Below the pieces are notes generated by a model. It had not been told where the DNA came from and ran no database searches. It saw nothing but the letters and a program-made list of their open reading frames with translations. The position numbers were made by a program, and so were the translations under genes. A stretch of DNA of 64,000 bases. Origin: Nocardioides dongkuii. Its GTDB lineage: Bacteria > Actinomycetota > Actinomycetes > Propionibacteriales > Nocardioidaceae. Positions 53,171 to 61,611 of the stretch are shown one piece after another (position 1 is the stretch's first letter; each line of letters opens with the position of its first letter). The DNA is taken from positions 3,656,001 through 3,720,000 of the forward strand of contig NZ_CP059903.1 of NCBI RefSeq assembly GCF_014127485.1, written 5' to 3'.

Positions 53171-54178
53171 ATGCTCCTCGACGTCCAGCTCGACGCCCGC
53201 CCCGACCAGGCCGCCGACCGCGCCCGCGCGCTGGTGGCGGCGGGGGTGGACGGGCTGTTCACCTTCGAGGGGCCGCACGACGTCTTCCTGCCCCTGGCCG
53301 CGGCCGCCGGGGTGGTCGAGACCGACCTGATGACCAACGTGGCGATCGCGATGCCGCGCTCGCCGATGCACCTCGCGCACACCGCCTGGGACCTGCAGCT
53401 GATGTCCGGCGGCAGGTTCCGCCTCGGCCTGGGCTCGCAGATCAGGCCGCACGTCGAGAAGCGGTACGGCGCGACCTGGTCGCCGCCGGCCGCGCGGATG
53501 CGCGAGATCGTGCTGGCGGTGAAGGCGATCCTCGGCTCCTGGCAGGACGGCACCCGGCTGGACTTCCGCGGCGAGCACACCCGGCACACGCTGATGCCGC
53601 CGACGTTCGTCCCGGGACCGAACCCCTACGGCCCGCCGCCGGTGCTGCTCGGCGCGCTCGGCCCGGTGATGACCCGCACCGCCGCCGAGGTCGCCGACGG
53701 GCTGCTGGTGATGCCGTTCCACAGCGCGAGGCACCTCGCCGAGCGCACGCTACCCGCGATCGCGGAGGGCCTGGAGCGCAGCGGGCGCACGTCGTTCGAC
53801 GTCTTCCCGCAGGCGATCCTGGCGATGGGCCGCACCGAGGCGGAGCTGGCCGCGGCCACCACCGGCGTGCGCGGGCTGCTCGCGTTCTACGGCTCCACCC
53901 CGGCGTACCGCGCGGTGCTGGACGTCGAGGGCTGGGGCGACCTCCAGCCGGAGCTCAACGCCCTGTCCAAGCAGGGCGACGTCGTCGCGATGATGGACCT
54001 GGTCACCGACGAGATGGTCGCGACGATCGGGGTCCGTGGCACCCCCGAGGAGTGCGCGGCCGAGCTGGGCCGGCGGTTCGGCGCGATCGCCGAGCGGGTC
54101 TGCTGCTACTTCCCCGGGTACGACGCGCCGCTGGCGCAGGTCGGCGAGCTCGCGGCGGCGCTGCGGGCGCTCGGCTGA
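53171..54178 (+). CDS. LLM-class oxidoreductase (likely F420-dependent)
   Basis: A 335-aa luciferase-like protein of the kind annotated as F420-dependent oxidoreductases in mycobacteria and relatives. It has GVDGLFTFEGPHDVFLPLAAAAG, TNVAIAMPRSPMHLAHTAWDLQLMSGGRFRLGLGSQIRPHVEKRYG and a C-terminal VRGTPEECAAELGRRFG segment. A KstR-like box upstream suggests a role in sterol or related lipid catabolism, but that is inference. A strong terminator follows. Confidence 0.85.
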   Translation: MLLDVQLDARPDQAADRARALVAAGVDGLFTFEGPHDVFLPLAAAAGVVETDLMTNVAIAMPRSPMHLAHTAWDLQLMSGGRFRLGLGSQIRPHVEKRYGATWSPPAARMREIVLAVKAILGSWQDGTRLDFRGEHTRHTLMPPTFVPGPNPYGPPPVLLGALGPVMTRTAAEVADGLLVMPFHSARHLAERTLPAIAEGLERSGRTSFDVFPQAILAMGRTEAELAAATTGVRGLLAFYGSTPAYRAVLDVEGWGDLQPELNALSKQGDVVAMMDLVTDEMVATIGVRGTPEECAAELGRRFGAIAERVCCYFPGYDAPLAQVGELAAALRALG

Positions 54179-54198
54179 GCACTGGGCTGAGCACGTGC

Positions 54199-54242
54199 GA
54201 GGGCCCGGTGCCCGACGGGTGACCGCCGGGCACCGGGCCCTC
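54199..54242. terminator. Bidirectional terminator
   Basis: A perfect 16-bp stem (GAGGGCCCGGTGCCCG with its complement) and a 12-nt loop, followed by GTTGTTG on the plus strand. It sits between the convergent LLM and metalloprotease genes. Confidence 0.8.
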
Positions 54243-54275
54243 GTTGTTGCTGGTGCTGCTAGGTGAGGCTCGGGA

Positions 54276-57200
54276 TCAGGATCCCGTGACCACCGCGAGT
54301 CCCTCGATGCGGACGGTGCGGCCGTTGGCGGTCACGATCGCGACCCGGCCCGACAGCGCCTCGTCGAACGCGGGCAGCTCGATGACCTTCTTGCCGGCCT
54401 TCTTGCCCTTCAGCGAGACGGCGCCGATCCGGTCACCGTTGACCAGCACGAACACCCGGCCGGCCTTCCGCGAGGTGCCCACGACCAGCGCGAGCCGCTC
54501 GGCGTCGCTGACCTTCGTGGTCAGGCGAGCACCCTTCTTCGCCACCGTGGAGAACGTGCCGCGGTAGGCGTCGCCGGCCGTCTTGTTCTTCCACGGCCCG
54601 CGATCCTGCAGCTGCCGGTCGTTCAGCGGGACCGTGAAGGTCCGGGTGACCGGCGTGGCGTCCGTGGCGCCCTCGGCGGTGGCCGCCGCGGTGAACACGT
54701 GGGTCCCGGCGGCGAGGCCGCGCAGCGTGCCGCACTTCCGGGCCTCCCCGTCGAGGGTGCACGTGAAGCTCGCCCCGTCCACCGAGGAGGACAGCCCGAA
54801 GGACGTCTTCCGCGAGAGCAGGATGCTGTCGTCGGCCGGACCGGAGGTGATGGTCGTCTCCGGCGCCTCGACGGCCTTGGCCACGATCTGGAAGTCGGCG
54901 TTGTTGACGTCGAAGAAGACGTTGCCGACGGCCTCGACCTTGATCCGGGCCTTCTCGGTGCCGATGTTCGGCCAGGTGACCGGCTCGGTGCCGTCGTTCG
55001 GGGTGCTCTCGTTCAGCACGACCGGGAACGTCGCGCCGCCATCGGTGGAGAGCGAGATCTTCACGTTCTCGGCCAGCGTGGGCTTGTTGGTGCCCGCGAC
55101 CGCCCAGGTGATGGCCTCGGTACGGCCGGCGATCGCTGCTGCCGCGGCGTTCTTGGAGTTGACCAGGAACGGGCCCGCGGTCTTGTCGACGAGCACCTTG
55201 GTGTTGGCGAACGAGTAGCCGCCGCCCTGCGGGTCCATGTCACGCGCGGTGAACCGGAAGTTCAGCGCGACCGGGTCGCTGTTGCCGGCCTGGGTGCTGC
55301 CGACGTAGTCGGCGGTCGGCAGCCACTCCGAGAAGCAGTCCACGATCGGGATCGGCACGTTGCTCGCGCCACCGGAGGCCGGGGCCGCCGGAGCAGCCGG
55401 GCACACGCCGGACGCGGCGTTGGTGTTGTTCTCGAGGATCTGCTTCATGTCCGGGAAGGTCCGGGTCGGGTTCCCGTCGGCGATGTTCAACCCGGGGCTG
55501 TCGAGCAGCAGCGTGCCGGCCGGGGTGACGTTGGCGAAGGTGCCGAAGACCCGGAACAGCGGGCCGTTGGTCTTCGTCTGGCTGACCAGCGAGGTGCCGG
55601 TGCCGGCGCCCCGGTCGGACTGCTCCCACAGGTAGATCATCGAGTCGTTGTCCGCGTCGGTCGCAGACCCGGTGAGCTGGAAGGGGGTACGCAGCGGGAT
55701 GCTGGCCGTCGCCGGCGCCGAGGCGACCGGCGTGCGGTTGGCGATGGTCTCCACGGTGCGGCCGCCGTTGGTGCGCATGGCGCCCTTGGTGGTCTCGCTG
55801 ACGATCGCCGTGACGCCCTCGCTGGGGGTGACCCCGACGGCCGGCAGGTCGGTGCCGGCGAGCGTGTTGGTGGTGCCGCTGAACGTCAGCTGGAAGCCGG
55901 CGTCCGAGAGGGTGCCGCTGCCGCCGAGGGCGGCCACGGTGACGGTGCCGCCCGCGGGCAGGATCGCCTCGAGGGCCGCGTCGATGGTCGCGGTGGTGTA
56001 GGTCGCCGCGCCGCGAACGATCGGGGCGGACGTCTGGCCGCCGTACGACAGCGTGAAGGACTCACCGTCGGTGTCGAAGCCGCTGAGGATCACGGTCTGC
56101 ACCTCGCTCACGACCGGGGTGGCCGTGATCGTGGCGGTGATCTCCTGCTGCGACCACTGCGAGAAGTACGGGTCGGTGTGCGGCTGGATGTTGTCCTGCT
56201 GGCAGATGCCGGCGTAGGCCATCACCGACGAGCCGGAGCCCGGCTCCACCGACGGGGCGGCCTTGTTGCCACCGCAGCTGGCCTGCGTGCCGTTGAAGGT
56301 GTGGTTGCCGCCGAACTGGTGACCGATCTCGTGGGCCACGTAGTCGATGGCCATGTAGTCGCCCTCGGGCTGGGGCAGGCCGGTGCAGCCACGGGCCTTG
56401 CCGTTGCCGCCGACGACGCCCAGGCCGGCGACGCCGCCGCCGTTGTTGCCGAGCGCGATGTGGCCGACGTCGTAGTTCTCCGGGCCGACGAGCTGACCCA
56501 GCGCGAACTGGTTGCGGTTCAGCAGGCCACCGGTGCAGCCGGCGGTGAACTGGTCGGGCGCGAAGCAGCCGACCGGCCCACAGGGCCCGTTGGCGCCCCA
56601 GGCCTTCTCCGCGGTGTCGAGGTTGAGCTTGTCGGTCTCGTCGATCAGGATCATCCGGATCGCGAAGTCGTCGTTGTAGATCTGGTTCACGCGGTTCATC
56701 AGCGTGACCTTCTCGGCGAGCACGTTCTCGGTGCCGAAGTAGCGCGCGTAGCTCGTGTCGGTCACCAGCGCGAGCCGGTAGGTGCGGTGCAGCACCGGGT
56801 CACCGGGCGCGGCCTCGCCGGCCTTGGCACCCTTGGCGATCTGCTGGGCGTGCTCGGCGGCCATGCCCTCGGGCTCGATCAGGCCCTTCTCGGGCGCGGG
56901 GAGCGAGGAGCCGAGGTAGGACAGGTAGACGCTGTCGTCGCCGTTGAAGGCGGGGTCGACGTACCAGGACGCCTGGCCCGGGGACCGCACGGAGGCGTGG
57001 AAGCCCATCGGCGTGACGTCGAGGCGGATCGAGGCGGCGGAGTCGACGGCAACGCCGGCGTACGTCTCGATCTCCGGGTGGGCGGCGGCGAGGCCGGCCT
57101 CCATCACCGGGGACTCGACGATGCGGAACTCGACCAGGTCACCCTCGGGCGAGGGGACGGTCAGCAGGGAGCCCGCACGGCCACTCTCCTCGCGGGGCGC

Positions 57201-57464
57201 GGTGTCGAGCAGGCCGTCGAGGCCGGCGGCGTCGAGGGTGTACGCCGCGTACTTGCTCGGGTCGACGCGGCGGGGCTTGCCGCTGCTCGTCTCGGGGAGA
57301 CGCGCCGCGAAGGGCGTCCAGAGGTCGGAGTCCGGCGCGGCGGCCGGTGCGGCCGGTGCCGGTGCCGCCTGGGAGACGGCGGCGGGGAGGAGGGCGGCGG
57401 CCAGGGCGGCCACCGAGAGGACACCGGCGCCAGCGCGCCAGGTCCGGGATCGTGTCTTCTGCAC
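54276..57464 (-). CDS. Large secreted reprolysin-like zinc metalloprotease
   Basis: A 1062-aa exported metzincin. It has a signal peptide (residues 1-34, ending SQAAPA) and a propeptide region to about residue 250. The catalytic domain carries the extended zinc motif HEIGHQFGGNHTF (about residues 376-388) and the Met-turn SVMAYAG (about 411). Beta-rich regions follow, including LRTPFQLTGSATDADNDSMIYLWEQSD, and a C-terminal adhesion-type module after about 850. It likely degrades extracellular protein. GTG 57464 has a GAGGACC sequence upstream. Confidence 0.9.
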   Translation of the reverse strand: MQKTRSRTWRAGAGVLSVAALAAALLPAAVSQAAPAPAAPAAAPDSDLWTPFAARLPETSSGKPRRVDPSKYAAYTLDAAGLDGLLDTAPREESGRAGSLLTVPSPEGDLVEFRIVESPVMEAGLAAAHPEIETYAGVAVDSAASIRLDVTPMGFHASVRSPGQASWYVDPAFNGDDSVYLSYLGSSLPAPEKGLIEPEGMAAEHAQQIAKGAKAGEAAPGDPVLHRTYRLALVTDTSYARYFGTENVLAEKVTLMNRVNQIYNDDFAIRMILIDETDKLNLDTAEKAWGANGPCGPVGCFAPDQFTAGCTGGLLNRNQFALGQLVGPENYDVGHIALGNNGGGVAGLGVVGGNGKARGCTGLPQPEGDYMAIDYVAHEIGHQFGGNHTFNGTQASCGGNKAAPSVEPGSGSSVMAYAGICQQDNIQPHTDPYFSQWSQQEITATITATPVVSEVQTVILSGFDTDGESFTLSYGGQTSAPIVRGAATYTTATIDAALEAILPAGGTVTVAALGGSGTLSDAGFQLTFSGTTNTLAGTDLPAVGVTPSEGVTAIVSETTKGAMRTNGGRTVETIANRTPVASAPATASIPLRTPFQLTGSATDADNDSMIYLWEQSDRGAGTGTSLVSQTKTNGPLFRVFGTFANVTPAGTLLLDSPGLNIADGNPTRTFPDMKQILENNTNAASGVCPAAPAAPASGGASNVPIPIVDCFSEWLPTADYVGSTQAGNSDPVALNFRFTARDMDPQGGGYSFANTKVLVDKTAGPFLVNSKNAAAAAIAGRTEAITWAVAGTNKPTLAENVKISLSTDGGATFPVVLNESTPNDGTEPVTWPNIGTEKARIKVEAVGNVFFDVNNADFQIVAKAVEAPETTITSGPADDSILLSRKTSFGLSSSVDGASFTCTLDGEARKCGTLRGLAAGTHVFTAAATAEGATDATPVTRTFTVPLNDRQLQDRGPWKNKTAGDAYRGTFSTVAKKGARLTTKVSDAERLALVVGTSRKAGRVFVLVNGDRIGAVSLKGKKAGKKVIELPAFDEALSGRVAIVTANGRTVRIEGLAVVTGS

Positions 57465-57499
57465 AGAGGTCCTCGGGGTAGTGGGATCCGCCCGCGAAC

Positions 57500-57559
57500 G
57501 TCGGCAGCATTGCCGACAGCGGGCCCCCGCATCCTGTCTTTTGTCAGACAACCGGGCAA
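57500..57559 (-). promoter_or_regulatory. Metalloprotease promoter and leader hairpin
   Basis: Minus strand: -35 TTGCCC (57554-57559), 17 nt, -10 CAGGAT (57531-57536). The leader of about 60 nt contains GTCGGCA-GCAT-TGCCGAC (57500-57517). The remaining gap to 57688 holds GC-rich sequence with a CCACCCTGGGGTGG hairpin-like stretch. Confidence 0.45.
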
Positions 57560-57687
57560 TAGGGACCCCTCTTTGTGACCAACTCCTCAGCGTCGGCGTC
57601 GCCGGCCGACACCGGGTGGGGTGTCGCACCCCAGGGCCCGGCCCGGAATCCACCCTGGGGTGGCCTGGCTCACAGTCGCCTAGTGGT

Positions 57688-58329
57688 CTAGACCACGAGG
57701 CGGCGTACCGACCCCAGGTGCGCGTCGGCCGCCCGGACCCCGACTCCGGCGAAGGCGAGCGCGAAGGCCAGGGCCGTCGTCCGGGTGACCGCGTCGGGCA
57801 GCAGCGCAGCCAGCGGGACGGTCAGGACGTGGCCCAGCATCAGCAGCGGTGCCCACCGGGGCGTGCTGCGCGCCCGCAGCAGCGCGGCGGCCAGCAGCAG
57901 CTCGCCGAGGAGGAACGCCACGATCCACCCGTAGAGGAAGATCCGCAGGCCCACGTCCTCCCCCAGCGCGTCCAGGGCCTGGTCGCGGATCGCCTCGGTC
58001 TTCACCAGGGCCCGGAAGAAGACCAGCAGCGCGGCGTAGCCGGCGACCCCGACGAAGCCGATCGCCAGCGAGACGACGCCGGCGAGCCCGACGTACCGTC
58101 CCCGCGGGCGGTCGAGCAGCACCAGCAGCGACGGCAGGCCGAGGATCAGCATGGCGGCGGCGAGGAAGTAGATCGCGGACACGGCGAGCCAGCGGCTGTC
58201 CTGCTCGCGGACCAGCCGCAGGGTCTCGGCGGCGTTCGAGCCGTCCGGCGTCAGGATCGACGCGAGCGCGAGGGCCATCGCGCCGGTGACGAGCAGGGCT
58301 GCCGAGGCCGGGACCCACTCGTTGCGCAT
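57688..58329 (-). CDS. Multi-pass membrane protein of unknown function
   Basis: A 213-aa protein with about six TM segments (first: VPASAALLVTGAMALALASIL; last: ALAFALAFAGVGVRAAD). The arrangement recalls DUF4386-type proteins, but I cannot assign the family with confidence. A TACCTT -10 box lies 6 nt before the ATG. It is followed by the metalloprotease promoter region. Confidence 0.65.
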   Translation of the reverse strand: MRNEWVPASAALLVTGAMALALASILTPDGSNAAETLRLVREQDSRWLAVSAIYFLAAAMLILGLPSLLVLLDRPRGRYVGLAGVVSLAIGFVGVAGYAALLVFFRALVKTEAIRDQALDALGEDVGLRIFLYGWIVAFLLGELLLAAALLRARSTPRWAPLLMLGHVLTVPLAALLPDAVTRTTALAFALAFAGVGVRAADAHLGSVRRLVV

Positions 58330-58335
58330 CCGGAC

Positions 58336-58341
58336 AAGGTA
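58336..58341 (-). promoter_or_regulatory. -10 box (TACCTT), leaderless membrane protein gene
   Basis: Minus-strand TACCTT, 6 nt, ATG at 58329. Confidence 0.5.
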
Positions 58342-58379
58342 GGGGGCGGGCGCCCCGCGTGGGCCGCTATGCGGACTTC

Positions 58380-59291
58380 TCACCCGGCCGGTGCGGAGGC
58401 GATGAGCTCCGCGACCCGGTGCACCTGGGCGACGTCCGAGCACGTCGGGATCAGCTGCACCTCGTCGGTGCCGAGGTCCGCGAACCGCCGGAGCGTCTCG
58501 ACGAGCTGCCGGCCGGTGCCGGCGAAGCCCGTGGCCGGTGCCATCGCGTCGACGAGGCCGGCAGGGAGCCAGTTCATGTAGTGGCGCAGGTGCCGGTGCA
58601 CCTGGGCGCGCGGGTCGCCGTCCGAGGTCTCCTCGAGCGCGAACCAGAACGACGTGGTCAGCCGCGGCGCCGGACGGCCGGCGTCGGCCCACGCCGTCCG
58701 GGCCAGGTCGAAGAGGCGGCCGACCGCCGCCGTGTCGAGGTCGAGGGTGACGCCGGCCAGGCCGTCGGCCCAGCCCGCGGCGTTCCGGATCGTCCGCGGA
58801 CCCATCGTGCCGACGAGCAGCTCCGGGCCGCCGTCCTGCGCCGGCGGCGGGCCGACACGGCGTACCGACCCGGTGTCGTGCTCCCCGCGCCAGACCGCGC
58901 GCAGCACCGCGGCGCGGTCGGCCAGCTCTCGGATCGTCTGCGTCGCCGGGTCGGCGCCCGCGGCCCGGTAGTCCTCCTCGCGGCCGCCCACCCCCAACCC
59001 CACCGAGAGCCGGCCGCCGCTGAGCCGGTCACCGGTGGCGAGCGCCTTCGCGAGCAGCACCGGGTCGTGCAGCTGCGGCACGACGACGGTCGTCGCGATC
59101 CGCACCCGCCGCGTCCACGCCGCCACCGCCCCCAGCAGGGTCAGGGTCTCCGGGTTGTCGAAGGCCACCCGCTCCCCGAAGCACACCGACGAGAACGGCC
59201 CCTCGTCCGTCGCCCGGGCCCACGCCTCCAGCGTCCCCTCGTCCGCCCAGAGGTCCGGCTCCATCACCGGCAACGTCATCCCCACCTGCAC
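58380..59291 (-). CDS. LLM-class oxidoreductase (likely F420-dependent)
   Basis: A 303-aa luciferase-like protein. It has VGMTLPVMEPDLW at the first strand, CFGERVAFDNPETLTLLGAVAAWTRRVRIATTVVVPQLHDPVLLAKALATGDRLSGGRLSVGLGVGGREEDY and a C-terminal GTDEVQLIPTCSD segment in place of the usual GVDEV motif. Substrate is unknown. GTG 59291 is favoured by a CAGGGT box 6 nt upstream; ATG 59279 is an alternative. Confidence 0.85.
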   Translation of the reverse strand: MQVGMTLPVMEPDLWADEGTLEAWARATDEGPFSSVCFGERVAFDNPETLTLLGAVAAWTRRVRIATTVVVPQLHDPVLLAKALATGDRLSGGRLSVGLGVGGREEDYRAAGADPATQTIRELADRAAVLRAVWRGEHDTGSVRRVGPPPAQDGGPELLVGTMGPRTIRNAAGWADGLAGVTLDLDTAAVGRLFDLARTAWADAGRPAPRLTTSFWFALEETSDGDPRAQVHRHLRHYMNWLPAGLVDAMAPATGFAGTGRQLVETLRRFADLGTDEVQLIPTCSDVAQVHRVAELIASAPAG

Positions 59292-59297
59292 GCGCCC

Positions 59298-59303
59298 ACC
59301 CTG
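59298..59303 (-). promoter_or_regulatory. -10 box (CAGGGT), LLM gene
   Basis: Minus-strand CAGGGT, 6 nt, GTG at 59291. Confidence 0.4.
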
Positions 59304-59317
59304 CCACCGTCTCCCGG

Positions 59318-59530
59318 GTAGTCCGGCACGTTTCGGCTGTTGCCCGGCCGGGATCGCGACCGGATCGTGCCGGACTACTTCGGTCGGGGTAGTCCGCCAC
59401 TCCCTGGTCGTTTCGGCGGTGGAAAACAGCACGGATGTGTCGGATTACCCCGACCAGCACCGCTCCGGGGTAGTCCGGCACGTTTCGGTTGTTCCCCGGC
59501 CCAGATCGCGACCGGATCGTGCCGGACTAT
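59318..59530. repeat. Three-unit palindromic repeat array (GTAGTCCGGCACG family)
   Basis: Unit 1: GTAGTCCGGCACG (59318-59330)/CGTGCCGGACTAC (59366-59378). Unit 2: GGTCGGGGTAGTCCG (59382-59396)/CGGATTACCCCGACC (59441-59455), one G-T pair. Unit 3: GTAGTCCGGCACG (59470-59482)/CGTGCCGGACTAT (59518-59530). Units 1 and 3 are near-identical including the loop (ATCGCGACCGGATCGTGCC); unit 2 has a different interior. The array fills most of the 251-bp gap between two minus-strand genes; no ORF with coding character is seen in it. Confidence 0.8.
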
Positions 59531-59542
59531 CCCGCGAGGAGC

Positions 59543-60865
59543 TCAGACCGGCTCGGGGACCCGCTTCAGCTCGGGGAGGAGAGCGAGCAGGCCGAGGAGG
59601 GGCAGTACGGCGAGGAGCGCGAGGCTGACGGGTACGCCGAGCACGTCGCCGGCCCCGCCGACGACGGCCGAGCCGACCGAGCCGCCGGTCATGAACACCA
59701 GCGTGGCGATGCCGAGCGCGACGCCGCGGACGTCGACGTGGACAGCGGCGCCGACGGCGGCACTGAGCGAGGGCTGGCCCAGCCCGAAGGCGAGCGTCAC
59801 CAGCAGTACGGCGACGCCGAGCACCGCCGGGAGGTCGAGCGCGGCGCCGAGCGCGGCGACCAGCAGCGCGAGCGAGGCGGCGACCCCGGAGACGGCGAGG
59901 GACGCCGAGGCGCCGATCCGGTCGAGCAGCGGCCCGGCGACCCGGGGTACGGCGAGCGCGACGACCGCGCTCGGCACCAGCAGCAGCCCGACCTGCCACG
60001 GCTCCCAGCCGTCGGCGACGAGCACGGCCGGCACCGCGATCAGCTGGCCGAACCACGCGGCGGGCACCGCCGCGGCCGCCAGCGCGCTGCGTACGACGGT
60101 CTTGTTGCCGATCACCGACAGCGGCAGGAACCCGTCGAGCGGGCGGCGCCGCACCTGCAGCGCCACCAGCGGCGCGCCCAGCACCATCAGCACGACCCCG
60201 ACCAGCGCGACGACCAGGCCGGTGGACGGCGACTGCACCAGCAGCACCAGCCCAGCGGCGGTCAGCGCGACCAGCACCGCGCCGAGGATGTCGAGGCTCG
60301 CGCCGGAGCCGTCGCCGACCAGCGCGCGCCACAGGAACGGGATGACCAGCAGCCCCAGCACCGGGATCGCCATCACCGCGCGCCACCCGAAGGCGTGCTC
60401 CACCGCGCCGCCGAGCAGCGGGCCGAGGCACGAGACCGCGGCGGCCACACCGGCCAGCCGACCGAAGGCGAGCCCGCGCACCGACCCGTCGTACCTGGCG
60501 CTGAGGATCGCCACCCCCAGCGTGGGTACGGCGGCCGCCCCGGCGCCCTGCAGCAGCCGGGCCGCCAGCAGCACGCCGTACGACGGCGCGAAGGCGGCGA
60601 CGAGCGCGCCCGCGGTCATCAGCCCGATGCCCACCAGCAGCGGCGTCCGCACCCCGACCAGGTCGGAGACCCGGCCGTAGACGGCCGTCGTGACCGCGAG
60701 CATCAGCGCGTACAGGCTGATCGTCCACGCCGCGTCGCCGACGCCGATCCCGAAGTGCGCGCCCACCGCGGGCAGCGCGATCGCCGCCGACGCCGAGCCC
60801 ATGCCGGTCAGGCCGAAGAGCAGCCCGAGCAGCAGCGAGACGCGTCGGGAGTCGTCGGAGGCCAC
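59543..60865 (-). CDS. MFS transporter (drug-efflux type)
   Basis: A 440-aa major facilitator protein with 12-14 TM segments resembling DHA2/TetA-type exporters. It has the motif A-like YGRVSDLVGVRTPLLVGIGL loop, RLLQGAGAAAVPTLGVAIL and GRLAGVAAAVSCLGPLLGG (motif C-like). It is divergent from a MarR regulator 50 bp away, the usual layout of drug-inducible efflux pairs. Confidence 0.9.
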   Translation of the reverse strand: MASDDSRRVSLLLGLLFGLTGMGSASAAIALPAVGAHFGIGVGDAAWTISLYALMLAVTTAVYGRVSDLVGVRTPLLVGIGLMTAGALVAAFAPSYGVLLAARLLQGAGAAAVPTLGVAILSARYDGSVRGLAFGRLAGVAAAVSCLGPLLGGAVEHAFGWRAVMAIPVLGLLVIPFLWRALVGDGSGASLDILGAVLVALTAAGLVLLVQSPSTGLVVALVGVVLMVLGAPLVALQVRRRPLDGFLPLSVIGNKTVVRSALAAAAVPAAWFGQLIAVPAVLVADGWEPWQVGLLLVPSAVVALAVPRVAGPLLDRIGASASLAVSGVAASLALLVAALGAALDLPAVLGVAVLLVTLAFGLGQPSLSAAVGAAVHVDVRGVALGIATLVFMTGGSVGSAVVGGAGDVLGVPVSLALLAVLPLLGLLALLPELKRVPEPV

Positions 60866-60902
60866 GTCGTCTCAGAACCCCCACGACGCCCCGGGCATTC
60901 CC

Positions 60903-60908
60903 TACGCT
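60903..60908 (+). promoter_or_regulatory. -10 box (TACGCT), leaderless marR-type gene
   Basis: TACGCT, 7 nt, GTG at 60916. The 50-bp divergent gap is short enough for one MarR dimer to control both directions. Confidence 0.55.
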
Positions 60909-60915
60909 GTCGGGC

Positions 60916-61416
60916 GTGAGCGAGCGAGACCCGATCCGCGAGGCGCACCGGCAGTGGACGCGCCACGGGTGGGGCGACGCCGCCGACGGGATGGCCATGG
61001 TGACGTCCGTGGTGCGGGTCCAGCAGCTGCTCCTCGAGCGGATCGACGCGGTGCTGCGTCCCCTGGACCTGACGTTCGCCCGCTACGAGGTGCTGCGGCT
61101 GCTCTCGTTCTCCTCCGCCGGCGGCATGCCGATGACCCGCCTCGGCTCGCTGCTGCAGGTGCACGCCACCAGCGTGACCAGCGCGGTGGACCGCCTCGAG
61201 AAGCAGGGGTACGTCGGGCGCGCGCGGCGCGACGACGACCGCCGGGTCGTGGTCGCCTCCATCACCGAGGCCGGGCGCGAGGTCGTCGAGACCGCGACCG
61301 AGGGCCTCAACCGCGACGTGTTCGAGCGGCCGGGCCTCGCGCCGCAGCAGGTCACCGCGCTGACCGCGCTGCTCGGCGAGCTGCGCGCCAGCGCCGGCGA
61401 CCTCGTCGACGGCTGA
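60916..61416 (+). CDS. MarR family transcriptional regulator
   Basis: A 166-aa winged-helix repressor. It has the helical dimer N-terminus, the recognition region MTRLGSLLQVHATSVTSAVDRLEKQGYVGRARRDDDRRVVVASITEAGREVV with the wing DDDRR, and a C-terminal dimer helix. It probably represses itself and the divergent MFS exporter. Confidence 0.92.
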   Translation: MSERDPIREAHRQWTRHGWGDAADGMAMVTSVVRVQQLLLERIDAVLRPLDLTFARYEVLRLLSFSSAGGMPMTRLGSLLQVHATSVTSAVDRLEKQGYVGRARRDDDRRVVVASITEAGREVVETATEGLNRDVFERPGLAPQQVTALTALLGELRASAGDLVDG

Positions 61417-61432
61417 GCCCGCACTGAAGGAA

Positions 61433-61507
61433 CGCCGAGTCGGCGCTTGTGTCCGGGTTCTCCACAGCGGGCCTGTGGGGAAAGCGAACACAAGCGCCGA
61501 CTCGGCG
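61433..61507. repeat. Intergenic inverted repeat, GCCGAGT family (copy 4)
   Basis: Perfect 20-bp arms: CGCCGAGTCGGCGCTTGTGT (61433-61452) and its complement at 61488-61507. A nested CCACAG (61462-61467)/CTGTGG (61473-61478) stem lies in the loop. The arms are the same sequence as the 7970 copy, 53 kb away, while the loop differs. Here the neighbours are codirectional. Confidence 0.8.
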
Positions 61508-61566
61508 GATCAGTCCGCACAGTGTCCGGCTAGTTCTGGCTACTTCCCGGTACGCCGAGGTCCGCC

Positions 61567-61595
61567 TACCATCAGATGGTTGGACGTCCAACCAT
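61567..61595 (+). promoter_or_regulatory. icmF promoter and 20-bp operator
   Basis: The -10 candidate TACCAT (61567-61572) is followed by the perfect palindrome ATGGTTGGACGTCCAACCAT (61576-61595), which covers the expected start site. GGAGG (61602-61606) precedes the GTG at 61612. A TetR-type repressor is the likely ligand. Confidence 0.6.
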
Positions 61596-61611
61596 TTCCC
61601 CGGAGGCCCCC

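Noticed and set aside
59318..59530. CRISPR array
   Set aside because: The units are palindromic and fill the space without unique spacers of constant length, and no cas gene is present.
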